64,000 nucleotides of DNA from Agarilytica sp045430345 (GCA_045430345.1 JAILXT010000001.1:124001-188000), one strand, 5' to 3'; positions 16,459 to 26,055 are shown, numbered from the stretch's first letter. Program-made: numbers and translations. The notes: generated from the letters alone by a model not told the origin.

Positions 16459-17703
16459 GTGGGTCGTGTGAGTCGCAATCGGGTCGTGATAACGGGCTTA
16501 GGTATGGTCAGCTCCGTTGGTCACAATGTTGATCAAACGTGGGATAGCATTGTAAATGGGAAGAGCGGTATTCGCCCCATTACGAGTTTTGATCCCGAAG
16601 CGTTTGCAACAAAGATCTGTGCGCCGGTACAAGACTTAGATATCTCTCCTTACTTAGATGTAAAAGAAGCACGCAAGATGGATACCTTCCTTCAGTATGG
16701 AATGGTTGCAGGTATTCAAGCGGTAGAAGATTCAGGTATCGAGGTAACGGATGAGAATGCGCCACGTATAGGCTGCATTATCGGGTCTGGTATTGGTGGC
16801 TTGGCTTCTATTGAGGAAACATCTCTTACTATTCGAGATAAAGGTCCACGCCGAGTTTCCCCATTTTTTGTACCTGGCGCGATCATTAATATGATCTCTG
16901 GGAACCTGTCTATACGTTATGGTTTTAAGGGGATTAACCTTGCCGTAACCACTGCCTGTACTACGGGCACGCATGCGATAGGTTTAGCTGCGCGGGAGAT
17001 TATGTACGGCAATGCGGATGCCATGGTGGCTGGCGGTGCAGAAATGGCCTCTACCCGTGTTGGAATCGGTGGCTTTGCTGCTGCTAGAGCACTATCTAAA
17101 CGCAACGATGATCCTGAAGGCGCGAGCCGCCCGTGGGATAAAGAGCGTGACGGTTTTGTTTTGGGTGATGGCGCCGGCATTTTGGTGCTTGAAAACTTGG
17201 AAACGGCACAAAAGCGTGGCGCAAAAATTTATGCAGAAGTGGTTGGTTTTGGCACCAGCGGTGACGCATACCATATTACTTCTCCTTCTGGTGAAGGTGC
17301 TGAACTCTCTATGCAAAACGCCCTTCGTGATGCAGAAATGTCACCAGAAGACGTGGATTACATCAATGCTCATGGGACTTCTACTCCAGTTGGTGATATG
17401 GCGGAATGCGGTGCATTGAAAGGGGTCTTTGGTGATCACGCTCATAAGCTAGCCGTCAGCTCTACCAAATCGATGATCGGGCATTTGTTGGGGGCAGCGG
17501 GTGCGGTTGAATCTGTATTCAGTGCGCTCTCAATTCGTGATCAGGTTGCGCCGCCTACGATTAATTTACATAACCCAGATGATGGGTGTGACCTGAATTT
17601 TGTACCGCATACTGCACAAGAAATGAATATCGATGTGGCAATGAGTAACTCCTTCGGTTTTGGTGGTACGAATGGTACTTTGGTGTTCCGTAAGCTGAAA
17701 TAG
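16459..17703 (+). CDS. fabF: 3-oxoacyl-[ACP] synthase II
   Basis: 414 residues from GTG 16459, which has GGAGG five bases upstream; GTG 16468 (giving MSRNRVVITG, like E. coli) is the alternative. The catalytic Cys is in TTACTTGTHA near residue 167, and the two His are in NAHGTSTPVGD near 306 and KSMIGHLLGAAG near 343. It condenses malonyl-ACP with acyl-ACP and controls cis-vaccenate synthesis with temperature. The order acpP-fabF-pabC-mltG is the standard one. Confidence 0.96.
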   Translation: MGRVSRNRVVITGLGMVSSVGHNVDQTWDSIVNGKSGIRPITSFDPEAFATKICAPVQDLDISPYLDVKEARKMDTFLQYGMVAGIQAVEDSGIEVTDENAPRIGCIIGSGIGGLASIEETSLTIRDKGPRRVSPFFVPGAIINMISGNLSIRYGFKGINLAVTTACTTGTHAIGLAAREIMYGNADAMVAGGAEMASTRVGIGGFAAARALSKRNDDPEGASRPWDKERDGFVLGDGAGILVLENLETAQKRGAKIYAEVVGFGTSGDAYHITSPSGEGAELSMQNALRDAEMSPEDVDYINAHGTSTPVGDMAECGALKGVFGDHAHKLAVSSTKSMIGHLLGAAGAVESVFSALSIRDQVAPPTINLHNPDDGCDLNFVPHTAQEMNIDVAMSNSFGFGGTNGTLVFRKLK

Positions 17704-17764
17704 AACCTCATTCAGACGCTACAGCCCGCTCAGCGCGCATTGATAAATCGACTCCGGTAACGAA

Positions 17765-18619
17765 ATGACACAGCGTTCGCAAACCCCGGAAAATATTTCT
17801 CTCATCAATGGGCTGGTTTGCGATAAGGTTTCCATTGCCGACCGTGGATTTGCCTATGGTGACGGACTTTTTGAAACCATTCTTTTCGAACAAAATTCTC
17901 TACCTTTACTTTCCTATCATCTCGACCGCTTATTTCGTGGCCTTTCTCTCGTTAATATCTCGCTCGATAAAGACCAAGTAACGAGCCAGCTTTCACAGTT
18001 TCTTGATCTTTTAAGATCCTACGCCATTGCACGAGCTAAAATTAAAATTGTTGTGACCCGAGGTAGCCTCGGTGAAGGGAGTTACCCGGTTACTCACGGC
18101 TCGCCGACGGTGGTTATCACAGCGCAATCGCTACCTAACGATTGGATTAATAGTGGTGTGAGCTTAGTCGTATCGCCAGTATCCTTACCCGCTTTTTCGC
18201 CGTTGGCCGGTATTAAATCAACGAGTCGAGCCTTCTATATCGCTGCGGCTCAGCAAATAGAAAGACAATCTGACCAAGAAATTCTATTGCTGGATGTTGA
18301 TGAACATGTGGTTGAAACAATGCATCACAATATATTTATGGTGCACGGACAAACCTTATTTACGCCGGCAATTAAAACCTGTGGTGTGAGAGGCGTCATG
18401 CGTGAATGTGTGATTCGGGAGTTGGCTAATCGTATTGGTTTCAGCGTTAAGGAAGTGGATATTTCGGTTGCTGAATTACAGAAAAGTAATGAAGTCTTTA
18501 TTTCTAATGCCGTGAAAGGGTTTACTTCTGTCAGTGGAGTGGATAATCAAACGTTAGGTAGCGTGGGTGTCTGTGAAAAATTAAATGCCGAATGGAAAAT
18601 ATATAAATCAGAATTATGA
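17765..18619 (+). CDS. pabC: 4-amino-4-deoxychorismate lyase
   Basis: 284 residues of the class IV PLP aminotransferase fold. DRGFAYGDGLFETI at 27-40 is typical of the family, and AGIKSTSRAFY near 152 carries the PLP-binding Lys. The end has NEVFISNAVKGF. It releases pyruvate and p-aminobenzoate for folate, using the product of PabB, whose gene is at 37.5 kb. Its stop overlaps the mltG start in ATGA, so translation is coupled. Confidence 0.92.
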   Translation: MTQRSQTPENISLINGLVCDKVSIADRGFAYGDGLFETILFEQNSLPLLSYHLDRLFRGLSLVNISLDKDQVTSQLSQFLDLLRSYAIARAKIKIVVTRGSLGEGSYPVTHGSPTVVITAQSLPNDWINSGVSLVVSPVSLPAFSPLAGIKSTSRAFYIAAAQQIERQSDQEILLLDVDEHVVETMHHNIFMVHGQTLFTPAIKTCGVRGVMRECVIRELANRIGFSVKEVDISVAELQKSNEVFISNAVKGFTSVSGVDNQTLGSVGVCEKLNAEWKIYKSEL

Positions 18620-19689
18620 CCGTTAGCCCATTAAAAATTTTATTTGCAATAATTGTGTGGTCCATTCTTACACTATCGGCTTTGGGTGTGTATGTCTGGC
18701 AGTGGTTGGTGACTGAGCGAGATGTTTTTGATGGGGATATTACTTACGTTGTTGAAAACGGCGCGTCGCTATATGCCGTTGCAAATGATTTAAAGGATAA
18801 AGGCGCGCTGCAGTGGCCAAAGGTATGGGTGAATTATGCGCGCATCAGCGACCTGACGGCGATAAAAGCAGGTGAATACGCCTTCAATCAGGCGGAGTCA
18901 CCTCTGTCTTTATTATCGAAACTCAACGAAGGGAAAGTTGTGCAATATCACGTAACCCTTGTTGAAGGATCTAGCTTTAAATCCCTGCTAGCGGCCTTAC
19001 ACGCAAATACGAAAATTACGCGAACAGTGACCCGTGAAAACGTATTGGAAACATTACAGCGTGAAAACGTGAAAATTGACCATGTGGAAGGGTGGTTTTA
19101 TCCTGACACGTATCATTTTTCGCTTGGCGATACGGACGTTTCTATTTTATTGCGTGCCTATGAAAAGATGAAATTTATCTTGGCAAAAGAATGGTTGGAG
19201 AAAGATGAAGGCTTGCCGTATAAAAATGCCTATGAAGCTTTAGTTATGGCTTCTATCGTAGAAAAGGAAACGGGCGCGGCTCATGAACGTTCTCAAATTG
19301 CGGGAGTGTTTGTTCGTCGATTGCAAAAAGGTATGCGCTTACAAACGGATCCAACGGTGATTTACGGTATGGGCGATAGTTATGATGGTAATATTCGCCG
19401 AAAAGATTTACGTACGCCTACTCCCTACAATACTTATACGATAAAAGGTTTACCTCCCACGCCTATCGCTATGCCTGGGCAGGCTGCCATTCACGCAGCG
19501 CTCCACCCTATGGCAGGTGAGTCACTTTATTTTGTGGCGAAAGGGGATGGGACTCATCAATTCTCTAACTCTATAGAAGCACATAACAAAGCGGTGCGAG
19601 AGTACCAGAAGAAACGTCGGAGTGATTATCGCTCAAGCCCTGTAAAGACTCCCGAACCTGTAGCCGAGGCGAAAAGCGATGAAGGGTAA
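18616..19689 (+). CDS. mltG: Endolytic murein transglycosylase MltG (YceG-like)
   Basis: 357 residues: one N-terminal transmembrane helix (about 8-30), a LysM-like region (about 40-90), then the YceG catalytic domain with EGWFYPDTYHF near 159, MASIVEKETG near 211-220 with the catalytic Glu, LQTDPTVIYGMG near 242 and TPYNTYTIKGLPPTPI near 264. It cuts nascent glycan strands and so sets chain length at the inner membrane. It overlaps pabC by four bases and tmk by eleven. Confidence 0.95.
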   Translation: MTVSPLKILFAIIVWSILTLSALGVYVWQWLVTERDVFDGDITYVVENGASLYAVANDLKDKGALQWPKVWVNYARISDLTAIKAGEYAFNQAESPLSLLSKLNEGKVVQYHVTLVEGSSFKSLLAALHANTKITRTVTRENVLETLQRENVKIDHVEGWFYPDTYHFSLGDTDVSILLRAYEKMKFILAKEWLEKDEGLPYKNAYEALVMASIVEKETGAAHERSQIAGVFVRRLQKGMRLQTDPTVIYGMGDSYDGNIRRKDLRTPTPYNTYTIKGLPPTPIAMPGQAAIHAALHPMAGESLYFVAKGDGTHQFSNSIEAHNKAVREYQKKRRSDYRSSPVKTPEPVAEAKSDEG

Positions 19690-20302
19690 ATTTATCACCT
19701 TAGAGGGTACCGAAGGGGTGGGGAAATCCACCAATTTGTCTTTTATCGAAGACAAATTACGGCAAAAAGGTGTGGATGTAGTCGTTACTCGGGAGCCTGG
19801 TGGTACCCCGTTATCGGAAGAGTTACGTGAGATTCTTCTCGCGAATAGAGATGAGCCCTTCGATGCAACAGCAGAACTATTAGTGATTTTCGCTGCCCGT
19901 GCGCAACATTTAAACCAAGTAATTCTTCCTGCCTTGTCTAAAGGCCAATGGGTATTATCGGATCGTTTTACCGATGCGACTTATGCTTATCAAGGGTTTG
20001 GGCGGGGTTTATCTTTAGATCATATTTCTTTGCTTGAATCTCTGGTTCAAAAAAACGTTTATCCTGATGCGACATTTATCTTGGATATAGACGTTGAGCT
20101 AGGTTTGCAGCGTGCCAGTAACAGAGCGGAACTTGATCGATTTGAAAATGAGAAAATTGAGTTTTTCCAAAAAGTGCGTGCGGGTTATGCTGAGCGTGCG
20201 GCGGCCAATCCGGATCGTTATCATGTGGTTGATGCGGGTAAAACTTTACCTGAGGTGCAGTCTCAGATTACTAAACTTGTGGATGCGCTATTTAAACAAT
20301 AG
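19679..20302 (+). CDS. tmk: Thymidylate kinase
   Basis: 207 residues. The P-loop is EGTEGVGKST at 8-17, TREPGGTPLSEELR near 37 is the DR/E-P-G motif, and DRFTDATYAYQGFGRG near 97 binds dTMP. It makes dTDP from dTMP. The start lies inside the end of mltG. The usual next gene, holB, is displaced by a minus-strand pseudouridine synthase. Confidence 0.96.
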   Translation: MKGKFITLEGTEGVGKSTNLSFIEDKLRQKGVDVVVTREPGGTPLSEELREILLANRDEPFDATAELLVIFAARAQHLNQVILPALSKGQWVLSDRFTDATYAYQGFGRGLSLDHISLLESLVQKNVYPDATFILDIDVELGLQRASNRAELDRFENEKIEFFQKVRAGYAERAAANPDRYHVVDAGKTLPEVQSQITKLVDALFKQ

Positions 20303-20319
20303 TCGTCTTGGTTTCGCCT

Positions 20320-20952
20320 TTAAAACCCTGCTTTCGATTGAATGATCGTTGGTGTATTGAGAAAAGGGTGGGTAAACGACAGAAATTCGGCGTGCAAGGT
20401 GAGTCGTTCATATTTATTTTCCGAATTATTTTGAGTGTAGAGCTTATCTCCGAGAATCGGATGGCCAAGTTGTAACATATGTACGCGTAATTGATGCGTT
20501 CTACCGGTGATGGGTTTGAGTTGTATACGGGTCCTGCTTTTTTCTAGGTCTCTGCTGATAACGGAATAGTACGTGCTTGCGTGCTTTCCATTAAGCCAAT
20601 CAATTTTTTGCTTGGGGCGATTTGGCCAGTCGCAGATCAGTCTTGAGTGAACCTCTCCTTGTTGCTGTGTTAACAGCCCGTCGATGATTGCCACATAGCG
20701 TTTGTTGATGAGGCGATGCTCGAACAGTTTCCCCATTCGTTTTTGCGCTTCGTGATGCAGTGCGAAGAGCACTATCCCCGAGGTGTACATATCCAGCCGA
20801 TGAATAACGCGAGCGTTCGCAAAGACCGCTTTTACACGATCATGCATGTTATCGGGCTCCCGTAGGCCAGGCACGCATAGCAAGCCCGAGGGCTTATCAA
20901 CAGCGATAATATCGTCATCTTGATAAATGATATTTAGTTCGTGTTGTTTCAT
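20320..20952 (-). CDS. RluA-family RNA pseudouridine synthase
   Basis: 210 residues without an S4 domain. VDKPSGLLCVPG near 19-30 opens the domain, and the catalytic Asp is in RVIHRLDMYTSGIVLFAL near 49-66. LKPITGRTHQLRVHM near 141 and GHPILGDKLY follow. Length and lack of S4 fit RluA (23S position 746 and tRNA position 32) or TruC. The residue after RLDM is Tyr where many RluA have Asp or Ala. It lies opposite to and between tmk and holB, 17 bases from the tmk stop. Confidence 0.82.
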   Translation of the reverse strand: MKQHELNIIYQDDDIIAVDKPSGLLCVPGLREPDNMHDRVKAVFANARVIHRLDMYTSGIVLFALHHEAQKRMGKLFEHRLINKRYVAIIDGLLTQQQGEVHSRLICDWPNRPKQKIDWLNGKHASTYYSVISRDLEKSRTRIQLKPITGRTHQLRVHMLQLGHPILGDKLYTQNNSENKYERLTLHAEFLSFTHPFLNTPTIIQSKAGF

Positions 20953-21052
20953 GTTGGGCGAATTCAGAGATATTCCGCTAGGGGTGGCGTTTTGCTGCTA
21001 GCAGCTACTTAAGTGAGTCTATTGCGAGGTACAGAGGCTCTTGAGTGGGGTG

Positions 21053-21080
21053 TAAGACGTAATAGGGAGAAGCCCCACTC
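21053..21080. repeat. Inverted repeat upstream of holB
   Basis: GAGTGGGG (21053-21060) and CCCCACTC (21073-21080), eight pairs around a 12-base loop. It lies between the divergent rluA-like and holB starts. A second palindrome, GCTGCTAGCAGC, is at 20994-21005. Their role is unknown; they could be operators or mRNA leader hairpins. Confidence 0.4.
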
Positions 21081-21169
21081 TTATAAAAAACCTATCGCAC
21101 GGAATCATCGCCGCGTATTATACGGGTTCGCGACTGTTCGTCCCTAATTTGTAAAAGAAAGTTTCCTTT

Positions 21170-22159
21170 ATGACTAATGCTATTTTGCCGATGCCCCCTT
21201 TTGAATGGCAACAAAGCCTTTGGGAGGAGTATTACACGCGAATTTCCGAGAATAAATTGCCGCACGCGTATTTGTTAGCTGGGCAGGACGGGATTGGTGT
21301 GGAAGACCTTGCGCTGGCTATGGGGCAGTTCTTGTTATGTTTATCGCCACTGAACCAAATAGCCTGTGGGCGTTGTCGGGGGTGTCAATTGTTACACGCC
21401 GATACCCACCCCGATTTAAAGCGCGTTCATCCAGAGGCCCCCGGAAAACAAATTAAAGTCGACCAGATCCGCGAGATTGGACATTTTGTTGATCAAACCG
21501 CTCAGCAAGGTGGCTACAAAGTAATTATTCTCAGCCCAGCCGAATCGATGAATATCAATGCCTCTAACGCGTTGTTGAAAAACTTAGAGGAGCCTGCGGG
21601 CAAGACTGTTTTTTTATTGGTGACACATCAGAATAATCGTGTGCTTCCAACGATTAGAAGCAGGTGTTCACTGGTGAGTTTGTTTTCGCCGCCGAGAGAG
21701 GAGTCTCTCGCATGGTTGTCGAGCGTCGGGATAGAAGATGCAGACGCCCTTTTGTTCGAGGCGGGCGGGGCACCTTTATTAGCGAAGCGCTGGCATGATG
21801 AAGGCGAGTTTCAGGAGCGTTTGGCAATTTTGAAAGATCTTGTGACAGTGGCCGATAGAAAACTAGAGCCCATGGCCTTTGCTAAAAAGTGGGCTAAGCA
21901 AGCACCGATGCAGATTTTAGAGCCCATGCTTATCTGTGTGGAAACCATTCTTGCTCGACGGCTAGGCCAGCGGGCGTTACCGAGTCATTATGAGGTGGTG
22001 ATGCGTGCACTGGAGCACTGCAAAAGCGCCATGATGTTTCGGTTGCGGGACCGTTTATGTGAACGCAAAGGCCAGTTAAGGGCATCTCCCAACTTGAATG
22101 CCCCGCTATTTATCGAGGAACTGGTCTTAGATTGGTCCGCGATTGTGTGCGCTGCGTGA
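21170..22159 (+). CDS. holB: DNA polymerase III delta' subunit
   Basis: 329 residues. The AAA+ fold is present but the P-loop is degenerate (LLAGQDGIGVEDLA, no GK-S/T), as expected for the non-hydrolysing delta' subunit. The zinc module is CGRCRGCQLLHADTHPD near 64-80. SNALLKNLEEPAGKTVFLLV near 125 and the SRC motif (RSRCSLVSLF) near 163 follow. It is the rigid stator of the sliding-clamp loader. pilZ and tatD lie downstream in the conserved order. Confidence 0.95.
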   Translation: MTNAILPMPPFEWQQSLWEEYYTRISENKLPHAYLLAGQDGIGVEDLALAMGQFLLCLSPLNQIACGRCRGCQLLHADTHPDLKRVHPEAPGKQIKVDQIREIGHFVDQTAQQGGYKVIILSPAESMNINASNALLKNLEEPAGKTVFLLVTHQNNRVLPTIRSRCSLVSLFSPPREESLAWLSSVGIEDADALLFEAGGAPLLAKRWHDEGEFQERLAILKDLVTVADRKLEPMAFAKKWAKQAPMQILEPMLICVETILARRLGQRALPSHYEVVMRALEHCKSAMMFRLRDRLCERKGQLRASPNLNAPLFIEELVLDWSAIVCAA

Positions 22160-22343
22160 GTTTGAGGCTGTGTTTGTTTGGGCATTATTTCTGCCCGCTC
22201 TAGACACATGAAGTGATTTTCACTACATTACTCTATAGGAAGAGTTTTTAAAGAAAACGTTTGTTATATCAATCGTATGCTTTTTTAGTCGTACGTTGAG
22301 TAGTTCTTAGTTTATCTATTTTATTGGTTAATAAGGTTACGGC

Positions 22344-22697
22344 ATGAAAGGCCTGGGCGGTTCCGCAAGAAACGGTATTTTATCTCTCACGATTAGGGAT
22401 AAAGCAGTTCTGTACGCCGCATATATGCCTTTTATCCAAAATGGTGGTCTTTTTATCCCGACGAACAAATCCTACAACCTAGGCGATGAGGTGTTTATGC
22501 TTCTTAGCTTGATGGATGAACCGGAAAAAATTCCTGTTGCTGGTAAGGTGGTATGGATTACACCTAAGGGCGCACAAGGTAACCGGGCTGCCGGTATCGG
22601 TGTGCAATTCAGCGGCGATGACGATGCCGCTAACAGTAAAATTGAAAACTATCTCGCGGGTTCACTAGAGTCGGATCGCCCGACACATACTATGTAG
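22344..22697 (+). CDS. pilZ: Type IV pilus biogenesis protein PilZ
   Basis: 117 residues of the PilZ fold. It starts RNGILSLTIRDKAVLYAAYM and has GGLFIPTNKSYNLGDEVFML, then the AGIGVQFSGDD stretch. The RxxxR and D/NxSxxG motifs that bind c-di-GMP are not visible, as in the founding P. aeruginosa PilZ, which works through FimX/PilB and not by direct c-di-GMP binding. The holB-pilZ-tatD order is the same as in Pseudomonas. A 184-base gap before it may carry its own promoter. Confidence 0.92.
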   Translation: MKGLGGSARNGILSLTIRDKAVLYAAYMPFIQNGGLFIPTNKSYNLGDEVFMLLSLMDEPEKIPVAGKVVWITPKGAQGNRAAGIGVQFSGDDDAANSKIENYLAGSLESDRPTHTM

Positions 22698-22743
22698 CTC
22701 AACGCCCCTCTTACTCCTTAAACTACAACGCTAAAGCCTGCTT

Positions 22744-23523
22744 ATGTTAGTTGACTCTCACTGTCACCTCGACAGAATTAATCTTGATAAATACGACAAT
22801 GGACTGGGCGGCGCTGTGGATGCAGCCAAGGCGCGTGGTATTTCACATATGCTGTGTGTGTGCATCAGCGAAGAGAACAAAGCGGCTGTATTGGATATCG
22901 CGGCGCGTTTTGAGGGAATTAGTGCTTCCGTGGGCGTTCATCCGTCGGACGTTAAGGATGACGTGAAGAGTGAAGAGACCTTACTTCAGTGGGCTGATGC
23001 GCCGAAAGTGGTCGCTATTGGTGAGACCGGTCTGGATTATTACTACACTGGCGAATTCGCCCAGGCGCAGCAGGAAAGCTTTATTAACCATTTACGTGTG
23101 GCCAAAGCGCGGTCTTTGCCGGTGATCGTTCATACCCGAGAGGCGCGAGAAGATACGATTGCGTTGATTAAAACTCATGGGTGCAGGGAGAGTGCAGGGG
23201 TACTTCATTGTTTTACCGAGTCATGGGAAATGGCTGAGCAAGCCTTGGATCTCAATTACTATATTTCGATTTCAGGGATCGTGACATTTAAAAATGCCAC
23301 GGAATTAAAGGACGTGGCTAAAAAGATCCCTGCCGATCGCTTACTGGTTGAAACTGATTCGCCTTACCTTGCCCCGGTGCCTTTTCGAGGGAAACCAAAT
23401 GAGCCGAAGTACGTGCGAGAAGTCGCGGAGTATGTTGCTGAGTTAAGAGGTGAAAGCTTGGAGTCGCTCGCGGAGCAAACAAGCGACAATTATTTCCGGT
23501 TGTTTTCAAAGGCAGCGGTTTAG
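22744..23523 (+). CDS. TatD family metal-dependent deoxyribonuclease (YcfH type)
   Basis: 259 residues. The metal-binding residues are in order: DSHCHLDRI at 4-12, GETGLDYYY near 98, HTREAREDT near 130, LHCFTESWE near 157, and ETDSPYLAP near 203-211. TatD/YcfH enzymes are 3'-5' DNases or related hydrolases acting in DNA repair or RNA turnover. Located downstream of pilZ as in Pseudomonas. It converges on the glycosyltransferase gene with a nine-base gap. Confidence 0.92.
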   Translation: MLVDSHCHLDRINLDKYDNGLGGAVDAAKARGISHMLCVCISEENKAAVLDIAARFEGISASVGVHPSDVKDDVKSEETLLQWADAPKVVAIGETGLDYYYTGEFAQAQQESFINHLRVAKARSLPVIVHTREAREDTIALIKTHGCRESAGVLHCFTESWEMAEQALDLNYYISISGIVTFKNATELKDVAKKIPADRLLVETDSPYLAPVPFRGKPNEPKYVREVAEYVAELRGESLESLAEQTSDNYFRLFSKAAV

Positions 23524-23532
23524 CCCTATCTC

Positions 23533-24642
23533 TTAAGCGACTGCCTCATCAGATGGACACGGTTTTATAGGTTCTGGGGTTGGGTTTGTTTCAAAGCTCT
23601 TAACGCCGTTTGCATGGGTTTTGCACCATAGCGAGTTTGCCAGTTCCGTACGAGATTCTGGGTCTTTCCAATCCCCCTTACTCACCCATTGAGCGATGGC
23701 TTTCGCTACGTCAGGGTAAACCACTTGTTTACCTTCCCAGTTTTCTAACCAATCTTTCACTCTCGCTGGGTCTAAGGATTCCATTGTGAGTCCTAGACCG
23801 AGTTCTTCTAGTGCGCGAGCGTTCGATAGCTGTTCAATTTGTCCTTTTAGCGGTTTGATGAGGAGTTTTTTTCCCAGTTGAATGGCTTCGCTCGAGAGTT
23901 CAAACCCTGCATTACAAATAACACCACCTGCGGTTGCTAGGTCTTGTTTGAAGCCTTCACGGGAGAGTGGTTTTAACTGGATATGCCCGCGGCTTTCGTA
24001 TTGAGGAAAAGGCCCATAGAAGACAAATAAGTGATTCTCGAATGGCTCCAGTAACGAAATGACCTCGTCAGGTGACTCAAAGCCGAGGTAGACGACGATC
24101 TTATTTGGGTCGCTGATGTCAGCACTTTGGTGCGTTTCAGCGATCGGAGGCAGGATGGCCTGGTTAAAATGATGCCAATGTAGTCCGAGGCTTGTGGATA
24201 CAGGGGCAAAATTTTTCATGATCAGTTTTGGAATGAACGAATCTCCACGGCGAGGTACGTCGAAATTAAATGCGTATTGATGGCCTAGACCAATGCACTC
24301 CCTTTTCGCCTTTTTACATGCCCACGCGGTGATCGGCTCGTAGTCCGTTAAAACGATGTCGTAGGGGCTTAGATCGAGTTCGTTGATGTCCTTATACAGC
24401 TGTCTAATACTGTTTTTTTGTATTGTTCGGAAAATTTTAAGGTCGCCGGCCTCATGATAGAAGGTCAGGCCGCGAAAACAGCGCCAATTACCAAATTCTT
24501 CCATGTCGAAAAAATGGGACTTTTCTCGCCCAGAAAAAATGTAGTCGACATCAAGACCGAGGGCCTGAAACTGTTTATTCATCGCTCTAGCACGGGTGAT
24601 GTGCCCGTTACCAGTCGCTTGCACGCCAAAAAGTATTTTCAT
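23533..24642 (-). CDS. MJ1255/VC2487-type glycosyltransferase
   Basis: 369 residues resembling GT-B enzymes of the MurG/UGT kind. The first loop is GVQATGNGHITRARAM, and the C-terminal domain has GGVICNAGFELSSEAIQLGK near 242-261, the usual donor-sugar binding stretch. No transmembrane segment is visible. The start codon follows the stop of the PAP2-phosphatase gene with no gap, so they are an operon. A lipid-linked sugar role is inferred from this pairing; the substrate is unknown. Confidence 0.82.
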   Translation of the reverse strand: MKILFGVQATGNGHITRARAMNKQFQALGLDVDYIFSGREKSHFFDMEEFGNWRCFRGLTFYHEAGDLKIFRTIQKNSIRQLYKDINELDLSPYDIVLTDYEPITAWACKKAKRECIGLGHQYAFNFDVPRRGDSFIPKLIMKNFAPVSTSLGLHWHHFNQAILPPIAETHQSADISDPNKIVVYLGFESPDEVISLLEPFENHLFVFYGPFPQYESRGHIQLKPLSREGFKQDLATAGGVICNAGFELSSEAIQLGKKLLIKPLKGQIEQLSNARALEELGLGLTMESLDPARVKDWLENWEGKQVVYPDVAKAIAQWVSKGDWKDPESRTELANSLWCKTHANGVKSFETNPTPEPIKPCPSDEAVA

Positions 24643-25158
24643 TTAAAATAAGAGCATAATTGATAGGGAACAGATTGCGCTTCCTAAAAAAGCGCCGGCC
24701 AGTATATCACTTGGGAAGTGAACACCAAGCATTACACGCGCAATTCCCACACAACAAGCCCAGGGGTAGAGTGCCCATGCTAGCCATGGAAATATGTAGG
24801 ATAGGCAGCCTGCTATCAGAAATGCCCCAGAGGTATGGCCAGAGGGAAAGCTAAATTGATCCGATGGGATAACCTCACTTTGGTATCCCGGAATAGCGTC
24901 GGGTGGGCGATTACGTCGAAATGTCGTTTTAAAGAACTTGTATGCAAGTCGTTCGACGAGGAACCCTAACGCGAGTAGTTTCGCGATACCCCACTGCTGG
25001 TGGTATAGAAACACCAAACCAGTTAGGACATAAAGCGGCCCATCTGCCGTAAATGACACCATACGGCTAAGCCGGACAGCCTGTTCTCGGTGCTTGACCC
25101 GTAGGCATTTACTAAAGGTGAGCACATCATAGTGATGGATATTTTGTAAAAGGCGCAT
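24643..25158 (-). CDS. PAP2-family membrane phosphatase
   Basis: 171 residues with about four or five membrane spans. The three phosphatase motifs are visible: KTTFRRNRP near 77-85 (K-x6-RP), FPSGHTSGAFLIAG near 100 (PSGH), and RVMLGVHFPSD near 142 (SR-x5-H-x3-D type, with R and H kept). Such enzymes remove phosphate from lipids such as undecaprenyl diphosphate or phosphatidic acid. It is the first gene of a two-gene run with the glycosyltransferase, hinting at a shared lipid carrier. Confidence 0.87.
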   Translation of the reverse strand: MRLLQNIHHYDVLTFSKCLRVKHREQAVRLSRMVSFTADGPLYVLTGLVFLYHQQWGIAKLLALGFLVERLAYKFFKTTFRRNRPPDAIPGYQSEVIPSDQFSFPSGHTSGAFLIAGCLSYIFPWLAWALYPWACCVGIARVMLGVHFPSDILAGAFLGSAICSLSIMLLF

Positions 25159-25354
25159 ACATGTTCCTCCAATTAAACCTAGCGTATAGTCCTTTGATGA
25201 CGAATATATGAGATGTATATGACACTTATATTACAGTTTTCCCCGTGATCAGAATAGCATTGTTAAGCGGTCAAAAGGGGCATCTGCGAGGGATGTGATC
25301 CGTGTTAGAATTTCGTCCCACTGTAATTTACGCCATTTTTTATAGGGTTTATCA

Positions 25355-25966
25355 ATGAAGCAACAACTGACCACCATGCTTGATATGCAAGACGCGATGA
25401 ATGCGAAAGTGAATGCCGATTGGCGAGAGCGTAACCACGAATGGTATCGCGCCATATGGATAGAAGCCGCAGAGTTGATGGATCACTTTGGGTGGAAGTG
25501 GTGGAAAAAGCAGTCGCCAGATCGCGATCAGGTTGTTTTGGAGCTGGTTGATATATGGCATTTCGGCCTAAGTGATTTACTTATGTCCGGCCGCTCTGTA
25601 GACGAGTGTGCTCAGGCGGTGATCGACGCACTTGATTTGAGTGCGCGGGAAACTGATTTTCTCAATGATGTCGAGACCTTTGCGTGCAGTACATTAAGCG
25701 CAAAATCCTTTGATATCAAAGGGTTCGCGCTAATGATGTTGGGGATAGAGCTGAGTTTTGAGGAGCTATACCGTCGTTATGTGGGTAAGAACGTCCTAAA
25801 CTTCTTTCGCCAAGACCATGGATATAAAGACGGTAGTTATAAAAAGGTATGGCAGGGAAGGGAAGACAATGAGCATTTGGTTGAGCTTGTGGACAGCCTG
25901 GACGCGAATCAGCCGGATTTCAAAGACAGTTTGTATGCCGGGTTGAAGGATCGCTACCCCTCGTAG
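25355..25966 (+). CDS. Dimeric dUTP diphosphatase (all-alpha NTP pyrophosphatase superfamily)
   Basis: 203 residues. MLDMQDAMNAKVNADWRER opens the domain. WIEAAELMDHFGWKWWKK near 32-49 (E-x2-E motif) and ELVDIWHFGLSDLL near 61 (E-x2-D) bind magnesium, and the W-rich segment and DHGYKDGSYKK-W near 156 fit the dimeric dUTPase of the MazG-like superfamily and not the trimeric Dut. It hydrolyses dUTP to dUMP, keeping uracil out of DNA. In several gammaproteobacteria this type lies near the VC2487 glycosyltransferase, as here. Confidence 0.85.
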   Translation: MKQQLTTMLDMQDAMNAKVNADWRERNHEWYRAIWIEAAELMDHFGWKWWKKQSPDRDQVVLELVDIWHFGLSDLLMSGRSVDECAQAVIDALDLSARETDFLNDVETFACSTLSAKSFDIKGFALMMLGIELSFEELYRRYVGKNVLNFFRQDHGYKDGSYKKVWQGREDNEHLVELVDSLDANQPDFKDSLYAGLKDRYPS

Positions 25967-26049
25967 CCTTAAAACATGCCCGCAGGGCCTAATTTTGAGC
26001 CTTTTTGGCCATAAATGACGTTAGTTAATGACTTTTTTGCGGATTTGAC

Positions 26050-26055
26050 TATAAT
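26050..26055 (+). promoter_or_regulatory. -10 element upstream of mdh
   Basis: A perfect TATAAT. The best upstream match for a -35 is weak (TTAATG around 26025-26030). It would give a leader of about 60 bases before the mdh start. Confidence 0.5.
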
